DNA from: an uncultured bacterium
GTDB taxonomy: Bacteria > Armatimonadota > UBA5829
Assembly: GCA_938074205.1 (NCBI GenBank)
Contig: CALJES010000008.1
Location: 1-64,000, forward strand
Reading direction: 5' to 3'
DNA length: 64,000 nucleotides
Position 1 is the first letter of the stretch. Every line of letters starts with the position of its first letter. The notes under the pieces are model-generated. The model did not search any database. It was not told the DNA's origin and saw only the letters and a list, made by a program, of their open reading frames with translations. Shown piece after piece: positions 7,875-17,085 of this stretch. A program made the position numbers and the translations under genes.

Positions 7875-10118
7875 ATGAAACCACGCTTACCTCTTCTCAA
7901 ACGACGCACCAAAGCCAAACCTGCCAAGAACAGCAGATACCAGTTCAACCTGCTGAGAATCGTTATTGCTACGCTGACGATCACCACACTGTCGTTCCTG
8001 CTGTCGATTCACATGCTGCCAAATAAAGTAACGCTTAAAGTAGGCGATGTTGCAACCGAAGACATAATTGCCCAGCGAACAGTGCGTTACGTGGATGCCA
8101 CGCAGACTGAACTTCGCAGGGCGCAAGCTGCAGCAAGTGCTGGCAGAGTATTTGATCCAGTGCCCAATGCTACAGACCAAGCGCTCGCAGCTCTTCGAAG
8201 CATCATTCGTATCATTGTGGCGGCTCGTCAGATTGAGGGTCTGAAGTCTGATGCTCAAGCTCTGAATGTAGTCAGGGAACGTGTGAGCCCACTTGTGGGC
8301 ACCCAGATTTCGGACGCCGTGCTCGTTTGTCTACTTTCCTGCGATACCGCCACACTGCAAGCAATTGAGCAAAAAACTACCCGCGTGGTAACCTCGGTTA
8401 TGAGCCAAGAAATAAAAGAGGACCCCGCCGACTTGCGAGCAGCTCGTAGGCACGCAGTATCGGAAGCACTAAAAGCCGCGTCTGAGCCCACTTTTCGACA
8501 AGTGATCGCGGAGCTCGCATCCGCTGTGATTCGTCCGAACCAGGTCTACAACGAGCAAAAAACTCTAGCCAGACAAGAACGCGCCAGGCGAGAGGTTCAG
8601 CCGTCGTACGCCATGATCACGCGCGGTGAAAAAGTTATCGCCAAGGGTGAAAAAGTTCTGCCAGAGCATATTGAAAAATTCGAAGCACTAGGACTTCGAA
8701 GGCCAAGGCTTCAACCTGAATCGGTCTTCGGAGTTACGCTGCTCGTTACCGTATCCGTTCTACTTGTAGCTACGCATTTGCGCAGATTCCATCCTGACGT
8801 CTATCACAACACCAAAGCTTTGATCCTTCTTTCGATACTGGTTCTAGCAAGCACGTTTGCGCTACGGGTAGGGGGCGGTCTGCTTGGGATTCAGTTGAGC
8901 CCTGCCCAAGTAGGTTATGTAGGTACATTGTGGGTAGTAGCGGCAGCAATGTTTATTGCTGTGCTTGTAGACCGCCAAGTGGCTGTGTTGGTAACTGCAT
9001 TGCTTTCTATTGTGCTAGCGACAGTACTCTCGAATGAGCTACGTTACGCTTCCGCGGCACTCATCACCGGACTTGTCGCGATTTATTGTGTTGCAGACAT
9101 AAAGGGACGACAGGATCTGCTGCGCACGTTAGGATGGATATCGGTGACTGGTGTGCTGCTTGTGTGGATTCACGGAAGTATTGCAGGTGACTCTGCCTCA
9201 GACATGGTAGCCGGAACATTTTGGGCGGGCATAGTGGTGCCATTCGTGGCAACCACTCTGTTCTTCTTCGGAACCGTGGCGCTCGAGCGACCGTTTGAGC
9301 GCGTTACGCATCTATCACTTCTCGAACTTGCCGATACCAACAGCCCACTGCTTAGACGTCTACTCATGGAAGCTCCTGGAACGTATACGCATTCTCTTGC
9401 AGTAGGACACCTCGCCGAAGGAGCAGCTGCAGCAATAGGTGCCGATACTTTGATCGCCAGGGTGGCTTCGTATTATCACGACATAGGAAAGCTGAGGCGG
9501 CCGCACTTTTTCATCGAAAACCAGCACGTGGAAAACGTTCATGATAGTATTAATCCCACACTGTCCACTATAGTTATCACAAGTCACGTTCGAGACGGAA
9601 TAGAAATAGCTAAGGAAAACCGTTTGCCGAAAATAGTACAGGACGTAATAGCGCAACACCACGGAACTTCTTTGGTACAGTACTTTTACAACCAGTTCAC
9701 AGATGAGCTTGACCTATCTACTCCAGTCGAACAGCAGTTCAGATACTCAGGACCCAAGCCTCAAACCAAGGAGGCAGCGATTGTAATGCTGGCGGATTCG
9801 GTAGAAGCTGCATCGCGCACTTTGGATAAGCCCAGCGTTGCTAAGATAGAGACGTTGGTAAACAGGGTGGTAGCAGACAAACTGCGTGATGGGCAACTGG
9901 ACGAATCTGAACTGACATTCCGAGAGGTCAGCAAAATAACAACGACCTTTGCGAAAGCTCTTACTAGCATAATGCATGCTAGGATAGAATATCCGGAGCC
10001 CGTACAAATTGGTGAAAGGAAGGGCAGTACAAACGCAGATTCTGATTCGGAACGAACAACATCGGAAAGTGAACACTCGGCGACTGAGGAAAACGGTTCG
10101 ACAGCTGCTCTCAGCTGA
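7875..10118 (+). CDS. 7TM-HD phosphohydrolase (PgpH-like, cyclic-di-AMP phosphodiesterase)
   Basis: A 747-residue membrane protein. Residues 1-60 carry a basic start and one transmembrane helix. An extracellular 7TMR-HDED domain extends to about residue 280. Seven hydrophobic helices follow (about 285-470), then a cytoplasmic HD domain with SYYHDIGKLRRPHFF near residue 540 and AQHHGT near 595. PgpH enzymes of this layout degrade cyclic-di-AMP. The final 35 residues are Ser/Thr/Glu-rich and overlap the start of ybeY by 110 bp. The gene order yqeY, pgpH, ybeY, dgkA, corC-like is conserved in many Gram-positive and related bacteria, which supports the assignment. Confidence 0.9.
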   Translation: MKPRLPLLKRRTKAKPAKNSRYQFNLLRIVIATLTITTLSFLLSIHMLPNKVTLKVGDVATEDIIAQRTVRYVDATQTELRRAQAAASAGRVFDPVPNATDQALAALRSIIRIIVAARQIEGLKSDAQALNVVRERVSPLVGTQISDAVLVCLLSCDTATLQAIEQKTTRVVTSVMSQEIKEDPADLRAARRHAVSEALKAASEPTFRQVIAELASAVIRPNQVYNEQKTLARQERARREVQPSYAMITRGEKVIAKGEKVLPEHIEKFEALGLRRPRLQPESVFGVTLLVTVSVLLVATHLRRFHPDVYHNTKALILLSILVLASTFALRVGGGLLGIQLSPAQVGYVGTLWVVAAAMFIAVLVDRQVAVLVTALLSIVLATVLSNELRYASAALITGLVAIYCVADIKGRQDLLRTLGWISVTGVLLVWIHGSIAGDSASDMVAGTFWAGIVVPFVATTLFFFGTVALERPFERVTHLSLLELADTNSPLLRRLLMEAPGTYTHSLAVGHLAEGAAAAIGADTLIARVASYYHDIGKLRRPHFFIENQHVENVHDSINPTLSTIVITSHVRDGIEIAKENRLPKIVQDVIAQHHGTSLVQYFYNQFTDELDLSTPVEQQFRYSGPKPQTKEAAIVMLADSVEAASRTLDKPSVAKIETLVNRVVADKLRDGQLDESELTFREVSKITTTFAKALTSIMHARIEYPEPVQIGERKGSTNADSDSERTTSESEHSATEENGSTAALS

Positions 10119-10461
10119 GAACTGCTCGGAAGATGTAGAGGTAAGTATTCTTCTTGTCGATGACGACACTATACGCGATCTGAACCGGCAGTATCGTGGA
10201 GTAGATGAGGCGACCGATGTGCTTGCTTTTTCTCAGTTAGAGGGTGAGGATTTTGGATCCGAAGGCGAGATTGTGATTGGGGATGTGGTCATCTCAGTAG
10301 ACACAGCAGCTCGCCAAGCTAAAGAACAGGGACACACGTTGGAAGAAGAACTGGACGTGCTAATTGCCCACGGATTGCTTCACTTATTGGGATACGACCA
10401 CGAAACGCCCGAAGACGAACGTAGAATGTTTGGCAGGCAACGGGAGATTTTGGGGAAGTGA
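10009..10461 (+). CDS. ybeY: Endoribonuclease YbeY (16S rRNA maturation)
   Basis: A 150-residue metalloprotein with the YbeY zinc motif HGLLHLLGYDH (His121, His125, His131). YbeY takes part in 16S rRNA 3'-end maturation and ribosome quality control. The core GVDEATDVLAFSQLEGE and GDVVISVDTA segments are typical. Possible starts are TTG at 10009 or GTG at 10012. No start codon lies between these and the conserved ILIRNEQ segment, so the gene must overlap the 3' end of pgpH by about 107-110 bp in another frame. The stop is 1 bp before the dgkA-PAP2 start. Confidence 0.92.
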   Translation: MVKGRAVQTQILIRNEQHRKVNTRRLRKTVRQLLSAENCSEDVEVSILLVDDDTIRDLNRQYRGVDEATDVLAFSQLEGEDFGSEGEIVIGDVVISVDTAARQAKEQGHTLEEELDVLIAHGLLHLLGYDHETPEDERRMFGRQREILGK

Positions 10462-10462
10462 A

Positions 10463-11173
10463 ATGAGATTTCTGAGAAACCCCCTAAACGGGTTCAAATA
10501 TGCGATAGAAGGCGTGGTGCACGTCCTGCGAACGCAACGGCACATGAGGTTTCATTTCCTCACGCTGCTGTTGGTATTGATAGTCAGCCTTATCTTCCAG
10601 CTATCCAGAACGGAAGTGATGGTGCTGTTGTTCACCATTACCCTAGTGCTGGTGGCTGAAATGTTCAACACGGCAATAGAGGCTGTTACAGACTTGGTTG
10701 TGCAGACCTACCATCCGCTGGCGAAATTCGCAAAGGATATCGCTGCTGGAGCGGTGTTGATCACAACAGTTAACGCGCTTGCGATAGGATTCTTACTGTT
10801 TTTGGGCGGTGGAAACCGCGGCCTCAAGGAAGAACTAGGTGTTCATCCGCCGGATGCGTTCACGGTCTTGGTAGTGGCGCTGATACTGGTGGCCACAATG
10901 GTAGTGCTGTGGAAAATAGCCGGTGGGAAGGGAAAGCTGTGGCGAGGTGGGATAATAAGCGGCCATGCAGCTCTAGGTTTTTTTCTAGCGACGACGATAC
11001 TTTTCATGTCAAAAAAGGTCATAGTGGGCGCGTTGGCATTTCTTTTGGCAGCGCTTGTGGCACAAAGTCGAGTGGAAGGAGGTATACACACCCTCGGGGA
11101 AGTCGTCACGGGTGCGCTACTGGCAACGGTAGTATCCTGTCTGGCGTATTATGTACTTGCGCCTGTGTTGTAA
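10463..11173 (+). CDS. Diacylglycerol kinase-PAP2 phosphatase fusion
   Basis: A 236-residue membrane protein joining two lipid enzymes. Residues 1-120 are a DgkA-type kinase with three membrane helices and the signature EMFNTAIEAVTDLV near residue 68. Residues 130-236 look like a PAP2 phosphatase, with SGHAALGF (about 172) and SRVEGGIHTLGEVVTG (about 196-212), which hold the histidine and arginine residues of the acid phosphatase site. DgkA in Gram-positive-type bacteria phosphorylates undecaprenol; a PAP2 partner would dephosphorylate lipid phosphates, so the fusion fits recycling of lipid carriers. The ATG at 10463 follows GGGGAAGTG and is preferred over the longer frame from 10364. Confidence 0.85.
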   Translation: MRFLRNPLNGFKYAIEGVVHVLRTQRHMRFHFLTLLLVLIVSLIFQLSRTEVMVLLFTITLVLVAEMFNTAIEAVTDLVVQTYHPLAKFAKDIAAGAVLITTVNALAIGFLLFLGGGNRGLKEELGVHPPDAFTVLVVALILVATMVVLWKIAGGKGKLWRGGIISGHAALGFFLATTILFMSKKVIVGALAFLLAALVAQSRVEGGIHTLGEVVTGALLATVVSCLAYYVLAPVL

Positions 11174-11188
11174 GAGGGTGGCAAGAAA

Positions 11189-12592
11189 GTGGACGAGGAT
11201 CCAAACCGTATACTGTTTCGCATCGCAGTTGTACTATTTCTCGTTCTGCTGAACGCGTTCTTCGCTGCAGCCGAGATAGCTCTAGTCTCTGTCAGAAGGA
11301 CACGTATTAAGCAGCTGATCGAGGAAGGCAACAAACGGGCTGAAGTCGTACAGAAGCTCTTGGAACATCCCACAAGCTTTATGGCGACTGTGCAGATAGG
11401 GGTTACACTTGTCGGATTCCTGGCTTCTGCGTATACAGCAGTTGGACTTGCGGGTATCCCCACTCAATGGCTTCAGTCTGTTGGGCTGGCAGAGCAAACA
11501 GCGCGCAGCATAGCCGTTTTTGTGATGACCTGTGTGATCGGGTTTGTGACGCTCGTGCTGGGCGAAATTGCACCAAAGAGCCTGGCAATGGTCCACGCGG
11601 AGAAGTTCGCGCTTGCACTTGGGGGACCAATTAACACGCTTTCTTTGATCGCCCTTCCGGTTGTTGCAGTCATCAGTTTCTTCAGTGATCTCGTGGTCAG
11701 ACCATTTGGCGCACACGTCAGGTTTTCGGCACCTATTCTCACCGAAGAAGAACTGCGAATGTTGCTTGAGGCCGGCGAGGAAGAGGGAGTGATAGAAGAA
11801 GAAGAAAAGGAGATGATCCACTCCATTTTCGACTTCTCCGATACTGTGGTTCGACAGGTCATGAAGCCGCGAACGGATATGAAAGCAGCACCTGTAACAA
11901 GCTCTCTAGATGACCTGTTGGATATAATCACGACAACAGGGCACTCCCGCATACCCATATACGAAGACAATATAGACAATATCGTAGGTGTGGTGCATGC
12001 CAAAGACCTTCTGCCGATCCTGCGGCAGCCCAGCAAGAGCTTTGACATAAAGGCGGTAATGCGAGAGGCATACTTTATTCCGGAAACCAAACCTGTCGAC
12101 GAACTGCTGGCGGACTTCAAGCGCGGAAATGTGCAGATGGCAATAGTGCGAGACGAATATGGCGGCACAGCTGGACTGGTTACTGTGGAAGATCTACTGG
12201 AAGAGATCGTAGGCGAAATCCGCGACGAATATGACATTGAGGAACCGCTGATCCAAATCATCGATGAGAATCACGCGATAGTAAACGCGCGCATGAGAGT
12301 GGACGAGCTTAACGAGCAGATGGGACTCAATATACCGGAAAGCGAAGAGTACGATACGATTGGAGGCTTTGTGTTCGACCTATTCGGACGCCAGCCGAAT
12401 GAGGCTGAAACTATCAGCTACGAAAATATCGACTTTATTGTCCGTGAAATCGAAAACGGTCGGCTGCGCACGATTGAAATCATACGCACCGACAAGCCTC
12501 CGCAGCCGGACCAGGAGAATGGAGTGACTAACGGTAAGGCAAAAACCAACGGTCAGAACAATAAAGCCCTTAACAGTAACAATAAGCGGTAG
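11189..12592 (+). CDS. CNNM/CorC family transporter-like protein (DUF21-CBS-CorC_HlyC)
   Basis: A 467-residue protein of the hemolysin C/CNNM group. It has an N-terminal DUF21 membrane domain (about 1-185, with GEIAPKSLAMV near 125), an acidic linker rich in Glu, a pair of CBS domains (about 215-335, including VMKPRTDM and GHSRIPIYEDN), and a C-terminal CorC_HlyC domain (about 350-430). Members are implicated in magnesium or cobalt export or resistance; haemolysin is a historical name. It starts at GTG 11189 after GAGGGTGG, 15 bp after the DgkA-PAP2 gene. The last 35 residues are Asn/Lys/Gln-rich. Confidence 0.9.
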   Translation: MDEDPNRILFRIAVVLFLVLLNAFFAAAEIALVSVRRTRIKQLIEEGNKRAEVVQKLLEHPTSFMATVQIGVTLVGFLASAYTAVGLAGIPTQWLQSVGLAEQTARSIAVFVMTCVIGFVTLVLGEIAPKSLAMVHAEKFALALGGPINTLSLIALPVVAVISFFSDLVVRPFGAHVRFSAPILTEEELRMLLEAGEEEGVIEEEEKEMIHSIFDFSDTVVRQVMKPRTDMKAAPVTSSLDDLLDIITTTGHSRIPIYEDNIDNIVGVVHAKDLLPILRQPSKSFDIKAVMREAYFIPETKPVDELLADFKRGNVQMAIVRDEYGGTAGLVTVEDLLEEIVGEIRDEYDIEEPLIQIIDENHAIVNARMRVDELNEQMGLNIPESEEYDTIGGFVFDLFGRQPNEAETISYENIDFIVREIENGRLRTIEIIRTDKPPQPDQENGVTNGKAKTNGQNNKALNSNNKR

Positions 12593-12665
12593 CACCCACA
12601 GCTCTGGGTCAGCCGAAGCGCGAGCAGCTAAATGCGTAAAAGAATTCCTCTTAAGTGTCCGCAAT

Positions 12666-13664
12666 ATGAAGCTCTCTAGGTTTGGAGGCGAAGATGCCCT
12701 AGTCAAGATCATTAGGGACAGGTTCGCTGCAATACCCGACACTAAGCTGGTTTTGAGTATCGGTGACGACGGTGCGCTCGTTGACATCGGCAGCGGATTC
12801 CTGGTTGTCACAACCGATCTTCTCGTAGAAAACACTCATTTTCGAATGGATATAAACGAACCCTACCTGCTCGGATGGAAGAGCGCAGCGGTAAATATCA
12901 GCGATGTAGCGGCTATGGGCGGCGAACCGACTTATTCTTTCGTGTCTATAGGTGTGCCTGATATTGATGTCGAGATTATCGAGAAGATTTACGAAGGCTT
13001 AGCGGATGCTAACGCAGCTTTTGGGAGCGCCATAGCAGGTGGCGATACGGTACTCAGCGAGACGGGCATCGTAATCAACGTAACACAGCTTGGCGTAGTA
13101 GAACCCGAGCTGGCTGCACAACGTTCTGGAGCAAGGGCTGGGGATGCTATAATCGTCACTAACACTTTGGGGGACTCCCTGGCGGGACTGCAGCTGCTTC
13201 TCAAGCTTGGTCTCAAAGAAGCCAGCCGCGCCAGTACCCACTGCGTGGAGAAACACCTTAAGCCAGAACCCAGGGTGAATGAGGCAAGAGCTGCCGTCGC
13301 GACGCGGAAGGTGCACGCGATGATGGACATATCCGATGGTCTTGCAGCGGACTTGCGCAGATTGTGCACCGCCTCGAACGTCGGTGCGCGTGTGTGGGCA
13401 CAAGCACTACCTTTATCCGACGAAATACATTTCGCGGCGGCAAGGCTAGACGCCGATCCTGTAGATCTGGCAGCGGCTGGAGGAGAAGACTACGAACTGC
13501 TAATAGCTTGTGCTTCAGAAGACGCGACCGTAATAGTCCAAGCGATAGAATCTGCAGGGTCAACTGCGAGCATTGTAGGACATACGACGGAAGAACCCGA
13601 AGTGCTGCTCGTGATGCCGGACGGAACAGAGTCCGAATTTCCCAAGGGATGGGAGCACTTCTAA
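12666..13664 (+). CDS. thiL: Thiamine-monophosphate kinase ThiL
   Basis: A 332-residue ThiL, which phosphorylates thiamine monophosphate to the active diphosphate. The N-terminal segment SIGDDGALVD followed by TTDLLVENTHFR is the family signature for ATP and magnesium binding. Later segments WKSAAVNISDVAAMGG, ISDGLAADL and GGEDYELL are all present. No clear Shine-Dalgarno precedes the ATG. thiM lies far away at 47-48 kb, and I see no TPP riboswitch near either gene. The next gene begins 14 bp downstream. Confidence 0.95.
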   Translation: MKLSRFGGEDALVKIIRDRFAAIPDTKLVLSIGDDGALVDIGSGFLVVTTDLLVENTHFRMDINEPYLLGWKSAAVNISDVAAMGGEPTYSFVSIGVPDIDVEIIEKIYEGLADANAAFGSAIAGGDTVLSETGIVINVTQLGVVEPELAAQRSGARAGDAIIVTNTLGDSLAGLQLLLKLGLKEASRASTHCVEKHLKPEPRVNEARAAVATRKVHAMMDISDGLAADLRRLCTASNVGARVWAQALPLSDEIHFAAARLDADPVDLAAAGGEDYELLIACASEDATVIVQAIESAGSTASIVGHTTEEPEVLLVMPDGTESEFPKGWEHF

Positions 13665-13678
13665 GTGGGTGTGCAGGG

Positions 13679-14167
13679 ATGGATAAATACATACAACAGG
13701 TGAGATTAACCTCACATAGCCCTGAGGAAACTGTGATTATTGGAGAGCAGTTGGGAAGGTTGCTTATCGAGGGAGATGTAATTGCACTTTACGGGGACCT
13801 CGGCACGGGCAAGACTGTTCTGGCAAAAGGAATCGCTCGAGGAGTAGGTATTCAGGACACGGTTCATAGTCCGACGTTCACCCTGGTGCACGAGTACATG
13901 GGTCCGCTGGCGCTTTATCACATTGACCTTTACAGGATTGACGAATCAGAAATCGAATCTCTAGGTTTAGACGAGTATATGGAGTCTGGAGGCGTAGTGG
14001 TAGTTGAATGGGCTGAAAAGATGAAAGTTCTACTGCCCACTGAGAGAATTGACATCACCCTTAGAAAGACAAACGAGTCTACCAGAGAGATTGTCATCAC
14101 CGGTCAAGGCGCTAGGGTTGAAACGATTATCAGAGGGCTTGTATCCAATGCTGATGCTTGCGTTTGA
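13679..14167 (+). CDS. tsaE: tRNA threonylcarbamoyladenosine biosynthesis ATPase TsaE
   Basis: A 162-residue P-loop ATPase with Walker A GDLGTGKT at residues 39-46 and the family segments SPTFTLVHEY and YHIDLYRI. TsaE works with TsaB and TsaD to make the t6A modification of tRNA position 37. The ATG at 13679 is chosen because the longer open frame upstream lies inside thiL. The 3' end overlaps tsaB by 20 bp, so the two are probably translationally coupled. Confidence 0.93.
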   Translation: MDKYIQQVRLTSHSPEETVIIGEQLGRLLIEGDVIALYGDLGTGKTVLAKGIARGVGIQDTVHSPTFTLVHEYMGPLALYHIDLYRIDESEIESLGLDEYMESGGVVVVEWAEKMKVLLPTERIDITLRKTNESTREIVITGQGARVETIIRGLVSNADACV

Positions 14168-14867
14168 CACCTCCGGTGAAGTATGCACAATTGCAGTTGG
14201 ACGCGACGGTGCTGTCGAGGCTGAGTATAGATTCTATCACAAGATGAATTTGCTAAGACGCCTGCTTCCGAACATTGAACATACACTCTCGGATACGAGC
14301 TACCGAATTTCAGATGTGGAAGCCATTATTGTCGGCGTGGGTCCGGGTTCGTTTACCGGACTCAGAATAGGTGTGACAATTGCTAAGTCACTCGCTTACA
14401 GTTTGGAAAAGCCCATTTATGGAGTAGGAAGTCTGGATGCCTTGGCGTGGAGTGTTGCGCCGGCTGGCACTCAGTTCATATGCCCGATGACTCACGCCCG
14501 AGCGGACGAGGTCTACTGGACGTTAACCGACACTTCCACAGCTGAGAATGTTGCCGAATATAAAGTGAATTCCATCCATGAAGTTCTGGACACCATCGCC
14601 ACTAGGAATGCCACAGTATACTTTTGCGGGAGCGCTGCACTGCGCCACGCAGAAACCATCAAAAGTTGCCTGGGCGCGTTAGCCACGGTAGGCAATTCCG
14701 GAACCTCACACCCATCTGCATGGGGATTGCTGACACTTGGTATGCGCTGCATCCAAAAAGGAGAGCCCGACGATCCGCTCACGCTCGCGCCCCTGTATGT
14801 ACGAAAGCCCACACCAGTCGTTCGTCTTGAATCCGGAGAGCTCAAGACGCGTGGGGTTATACGGTAG
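14148..14867 (+). CDS. tsaB: tRNA threonylcarbamoyladenosine biosynthesis protein TsaB
   Basis: A 239-residue ASKHA-fold protein. It begins MLMLAFDTSGEVCTIAV and has the diagnostic GVGPGSFTGLRIGVTIAKSL segment near residue 65. TsaB partners with TsaD (not in this window) and TsaE in t6A synthesis. The ATG at 14148 has AGAGGGC about 10 nt upstream, inside tsaE. The C-terminal part is less conserved, as usual. mtaB at 5.2 kb acts on the tRNA product of this pathway. Confidence 0.92.
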   Translation: MLMLAFDTSGEVCTIAVGRDGAVEAEYRFYHKMNLLRRLLPNIEHTLSDTSYRISDVEAIIVGVGPGSFTGLRIGVTIAKSLAYSLEKPIYGVGSLDALAWSVAPAGTQFICPMTHARADEVYWTLTDTSTAENVAEYKVNSIHEVLDTIATRNATVYFCGSAALRHAETIKSCLGALATVGNSGTSHPSAWGLLTLGMRCIQKGEPDDPLTLAPLYVRKPTPVVRLESGELKTRGVIR

Positions 14868-14899
14868 TAGAGCTCTGAACTCCACGAAGGATTATACGA

Positions 14900-15949
14900 T
14901 TGGGCAAAATGCTAACCATTGATGGAAGCTTTGGCGAAGGCGGCGGGCAGATTTTGAGAACAACTCTGTCGCTCGCGGCTTTGACAGGCACTGCGGTGAC
15001 AATAGAAAACATTAGAGCTCGCCGCGAGAAGCCAGGGCTTCGACCCCAGCATCTGACGTGCGCTCTGGCAACGGCAGAAATCTGCGGGGGCAGCCTTGAT
15101 GGTGCAGATGTCGGTTCAATGCGGATAATCTTCCGCCCTGGTAAGACCAAGCCGGGATACCACGAGTTCGACGTGTCCAAAATCCGAGCCTCAGCGGGAT
15201 CAGCAAACCTCATTTTTCAGACGATACTATGGCCGTTGGCATTCGCAGGCAAACGCAGTAGGATCGTGATAAAGGGAGGTACACACGTGCCCTTCTCGCC
15301 TACATCGGATTACATCACTCGAACATTCCTACCAGCCGTGAGCCGGATGGGAGTCGTATGCAAATATGAGATGGTGCGTGCAGGTTACTACCCCATCGGC
15401 GGCGGAGAAATAATTGTTGAGATTCTGCCAATCGACTCGCTGCAGGCGGTTTCGCTGGTCGGCCCTACCTCACGACCGCGTATAGAACTGGTGTCAGCGG
15501 TTTCGAACCTGCATCGTTCCATCGCCGAACGGCAATTGAACACTGGGCTCGCTCAACTGCGAGAACTGGGGATCACCCCAGATCGCGCCGAGCTTTTTTA
15601 TTATCCGTCGCCCGGCAAGGGCACACTGTTCTTCATTGATGCAAAGTCAGACGGTTCGATCGGCGGTTTTCAGGCTCTGGGCGAACCGAGAAAAAGTGCA
15701 GAAGACGTGGCGAAAGAAGCCTGTGAAATTTTCGAAGCCTACTATGAGTCCTACACAGCTCTTGACAAGCACCTGTCGGACCAGCTCATCATACCGATAG
15801 CACTGGCAGAAGGATTTTCACAGTTTACTACGTGCGAAGTTACGCAACATCTTCTCACCAATATTTCCGTGGTCGAGCAGCTTTTGGGAACTCGTTTCGA
15901 AGTGTCGGGTCAGTTAGGGAGGCCCGGAACCGTCCGGCGCGTCGGATAA
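14900..15949 (+). CDS. rtcA: RNA 3'-terminal phosphate cyclase
   Basis: A 349-residue RtcA, which converts RNA 3'-phosphate ends to 2',3'-cyclic phosphates using ATP. The family start GSFGEGGGQILRTTLSLAAL is at residues 9-28, followed by ARREKPGLRPQHL. Near the C-terminus HLSDQLIIPIALA and TQHLLTNI appear; the His of HLLTNI (about 317) corresponds to the adenylated histidine. The TTG at 14900 lies 8 nt after GAAGGA; an ATG at 14909 is the alternative. It has no RtcB neighbour, and no sigma-54 regulator RtcR is adjacent, unlike the E. coli arrangement. Confidence 0.93.
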   Translation: MGKMLTIDGSFGEGGGQILRTTLSLAALTGTAVTIENIRARREKPGLRPQHLTCALATAEICGGSLDGADVGSMRIIFRPGKTKPGYHEFDVSKIRASAGSANLIFQTILWPLAFAGKRSRIVIKGGTHVPFSPTSDYITRTFLPAVSRMGVVCKYEMVRAGYYPIGGGEIIVEILPIDSLQAVSLVGPTSRPRIELVSAVSNLHRSIAERQLNTGLAQLRELGITPDRAELFYYPSPGKGTLFFIDAKSDGSIGGFQALGEPRKSAEDVAKEACEIFEAYYESYTALDKHLSDQLIIPIALAEGFSQFTTCEVTQHLLTNISVVEQLLGTRFEVSGQLGRPGTVRRVG

Positions 15950-16010
15950 AGAGCTTAAGTTGTACAGCGACAAGTTGCCCAGCAAGCGGTCGGTCGTACG
16001 AGATGGGCTA

Positions 16011-17078
16011 CTAAGGTTTGGACGTTCTCAACAGGTATAAGAAGAACGGCGCGCCCAGCATGGCCGTCACCACTCCCACCGGCAGCCCGCTTGGAGGCAA
16101 AATCGCCCGAGATGCGAGATCGGCAAGAACTGTAAGCGTTCCACCTGCAAGAGCCGCTGACAATATCAAGACCCGGTGATCGGAACCGAAGATTTTGCGA
16201 CAGATGTGCGGCACAACCAGCCCCACAAAACCGATTATGCCACTGGTGGATACCGCTACCGCCGTCACGAGCGAAGATATGGAAATGATTATTGCTTTCA
16301 GGTTTTCCGCCTCAACACCGAGATGTTGCGCGGACTCCTCGCCCGTCGAAAACAGGTTCAAATCGCGCGCAAAGCCGGAAAGTACCGCAAGTCCAAATAA
16401 TGCAAAGGGAAAGGCTACTCGGACGTAGCCCCAGGGGTCAGGTGCATCGAATGAACCCAGCAGCCAAGCGATAATTTTTGCCTGAGCTTCTGCCGGATCG
16501 CCTGCTGCAAGCGCTAGAATAAAACTGAGAAGTGCCCAGAGGAAAGAACCGACCACTATCCCAGCAAGCAGGAATGAATGTATTGAAACCCTACCTGATG
16601 AACGGGCGAGTGCGTAGACAAGTAACATCGCTGCGGCTGCGAACACGAATGAGACAACCGGTACTCCGTACCCTCCTGCAACGGTCTGCAAGCCCACCAA
16701 GGTGGCTATCCCCGCACCCAAAGCTGCGCCAGATGAGACGCCCACAGTATAGGGATCAGCCAACGGATTCAGCAGCAAGCCCTGAAGTGCAGTTCCAGCC
16801 ATTGCCAGCATACTACCGACTAGCACAGCCAGGAGCGCGCGAGGCATCCTGATATCCTGAACAATGGTGCGATCCAATTCTGGCACGCGTTCTGCAAACC
16901 AATCTGGAACCATTGGAAAAGATGCCAACCCAATCCTGACTACATTCAAGAAAGATATGTTCCGTTCACCGTAAGCGACATCAAATGTCAGAGAGAAAAC
17001 CAAAACAGGCAAGAGTACAGAACACGCCACGAGCAGACGTTTCGCGATCCCACCTTTGTATGCTAGCAAACCCATCAT
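16011..17078 (-). CDS. FecCD/BtuC family ABC transporter permease (iron-siderophore or cobalamin type)
   Basis: A 355-residue inner-membrane permease with about ten hydrophobic segments. Family landmarks include RMPRALLAVLVGSMLAMAG, GLLLNPLADPYTVGVSSGAALGA and GIIGFVGLVVPHICRKIFG, typical of BtuC/FhuB/FecCD permeases for ferric siderophores, heme or cobalamin. The expected ATPase and binding protein genes are not adjacent on either side. The start ATG-ATG at 17078 has no Shine-Dalgarno but lies 7 nt after a TATACT box, so the mRNA may be leaderless. It is convergent with rtcA. Confidence 0.9.
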   Translation of the reverse strand: MMGLLAYKGGIAKRLLVACSVLLPVLVFSLTFDVAYGERNISFLNVVRIGLASFPMVPDWFAERVPELDRTIVQDIRMPRALLAVLVGSMLAMAGTALQGLLLNPLADPYTVGVSSGAALGAGIATLVGLQTVAGGYGVPVVSFVFAAAAMLLVYALARSSGRVSIHSFLLAGIVVGSFLWALLSFILALAAGDPAEAQAKIIAWLLGSFDAPDPWGYVRVAFPFALFGLAVLSGFARDLNLFSTGEESAQHLGVEAENLKAIIISISSLVTAVAVSTSGIIGFVGLVVPHICRKIFGSDHRVLILSAALAGGTLTVLADLASRAILPPSGLPVGVVTAMLGAPFFLYLLRTSKP

Positions 17079-17085
17079 ACCGAGA

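Noticed and set aside
11473-12261. 262-codon open frame antisense to the CNNM/CorC gene
   Set aside because: Ser/Thr/Ile-rich composition typical of a reverse-frame shadow of a conserved gene; no independent promoter or SD.
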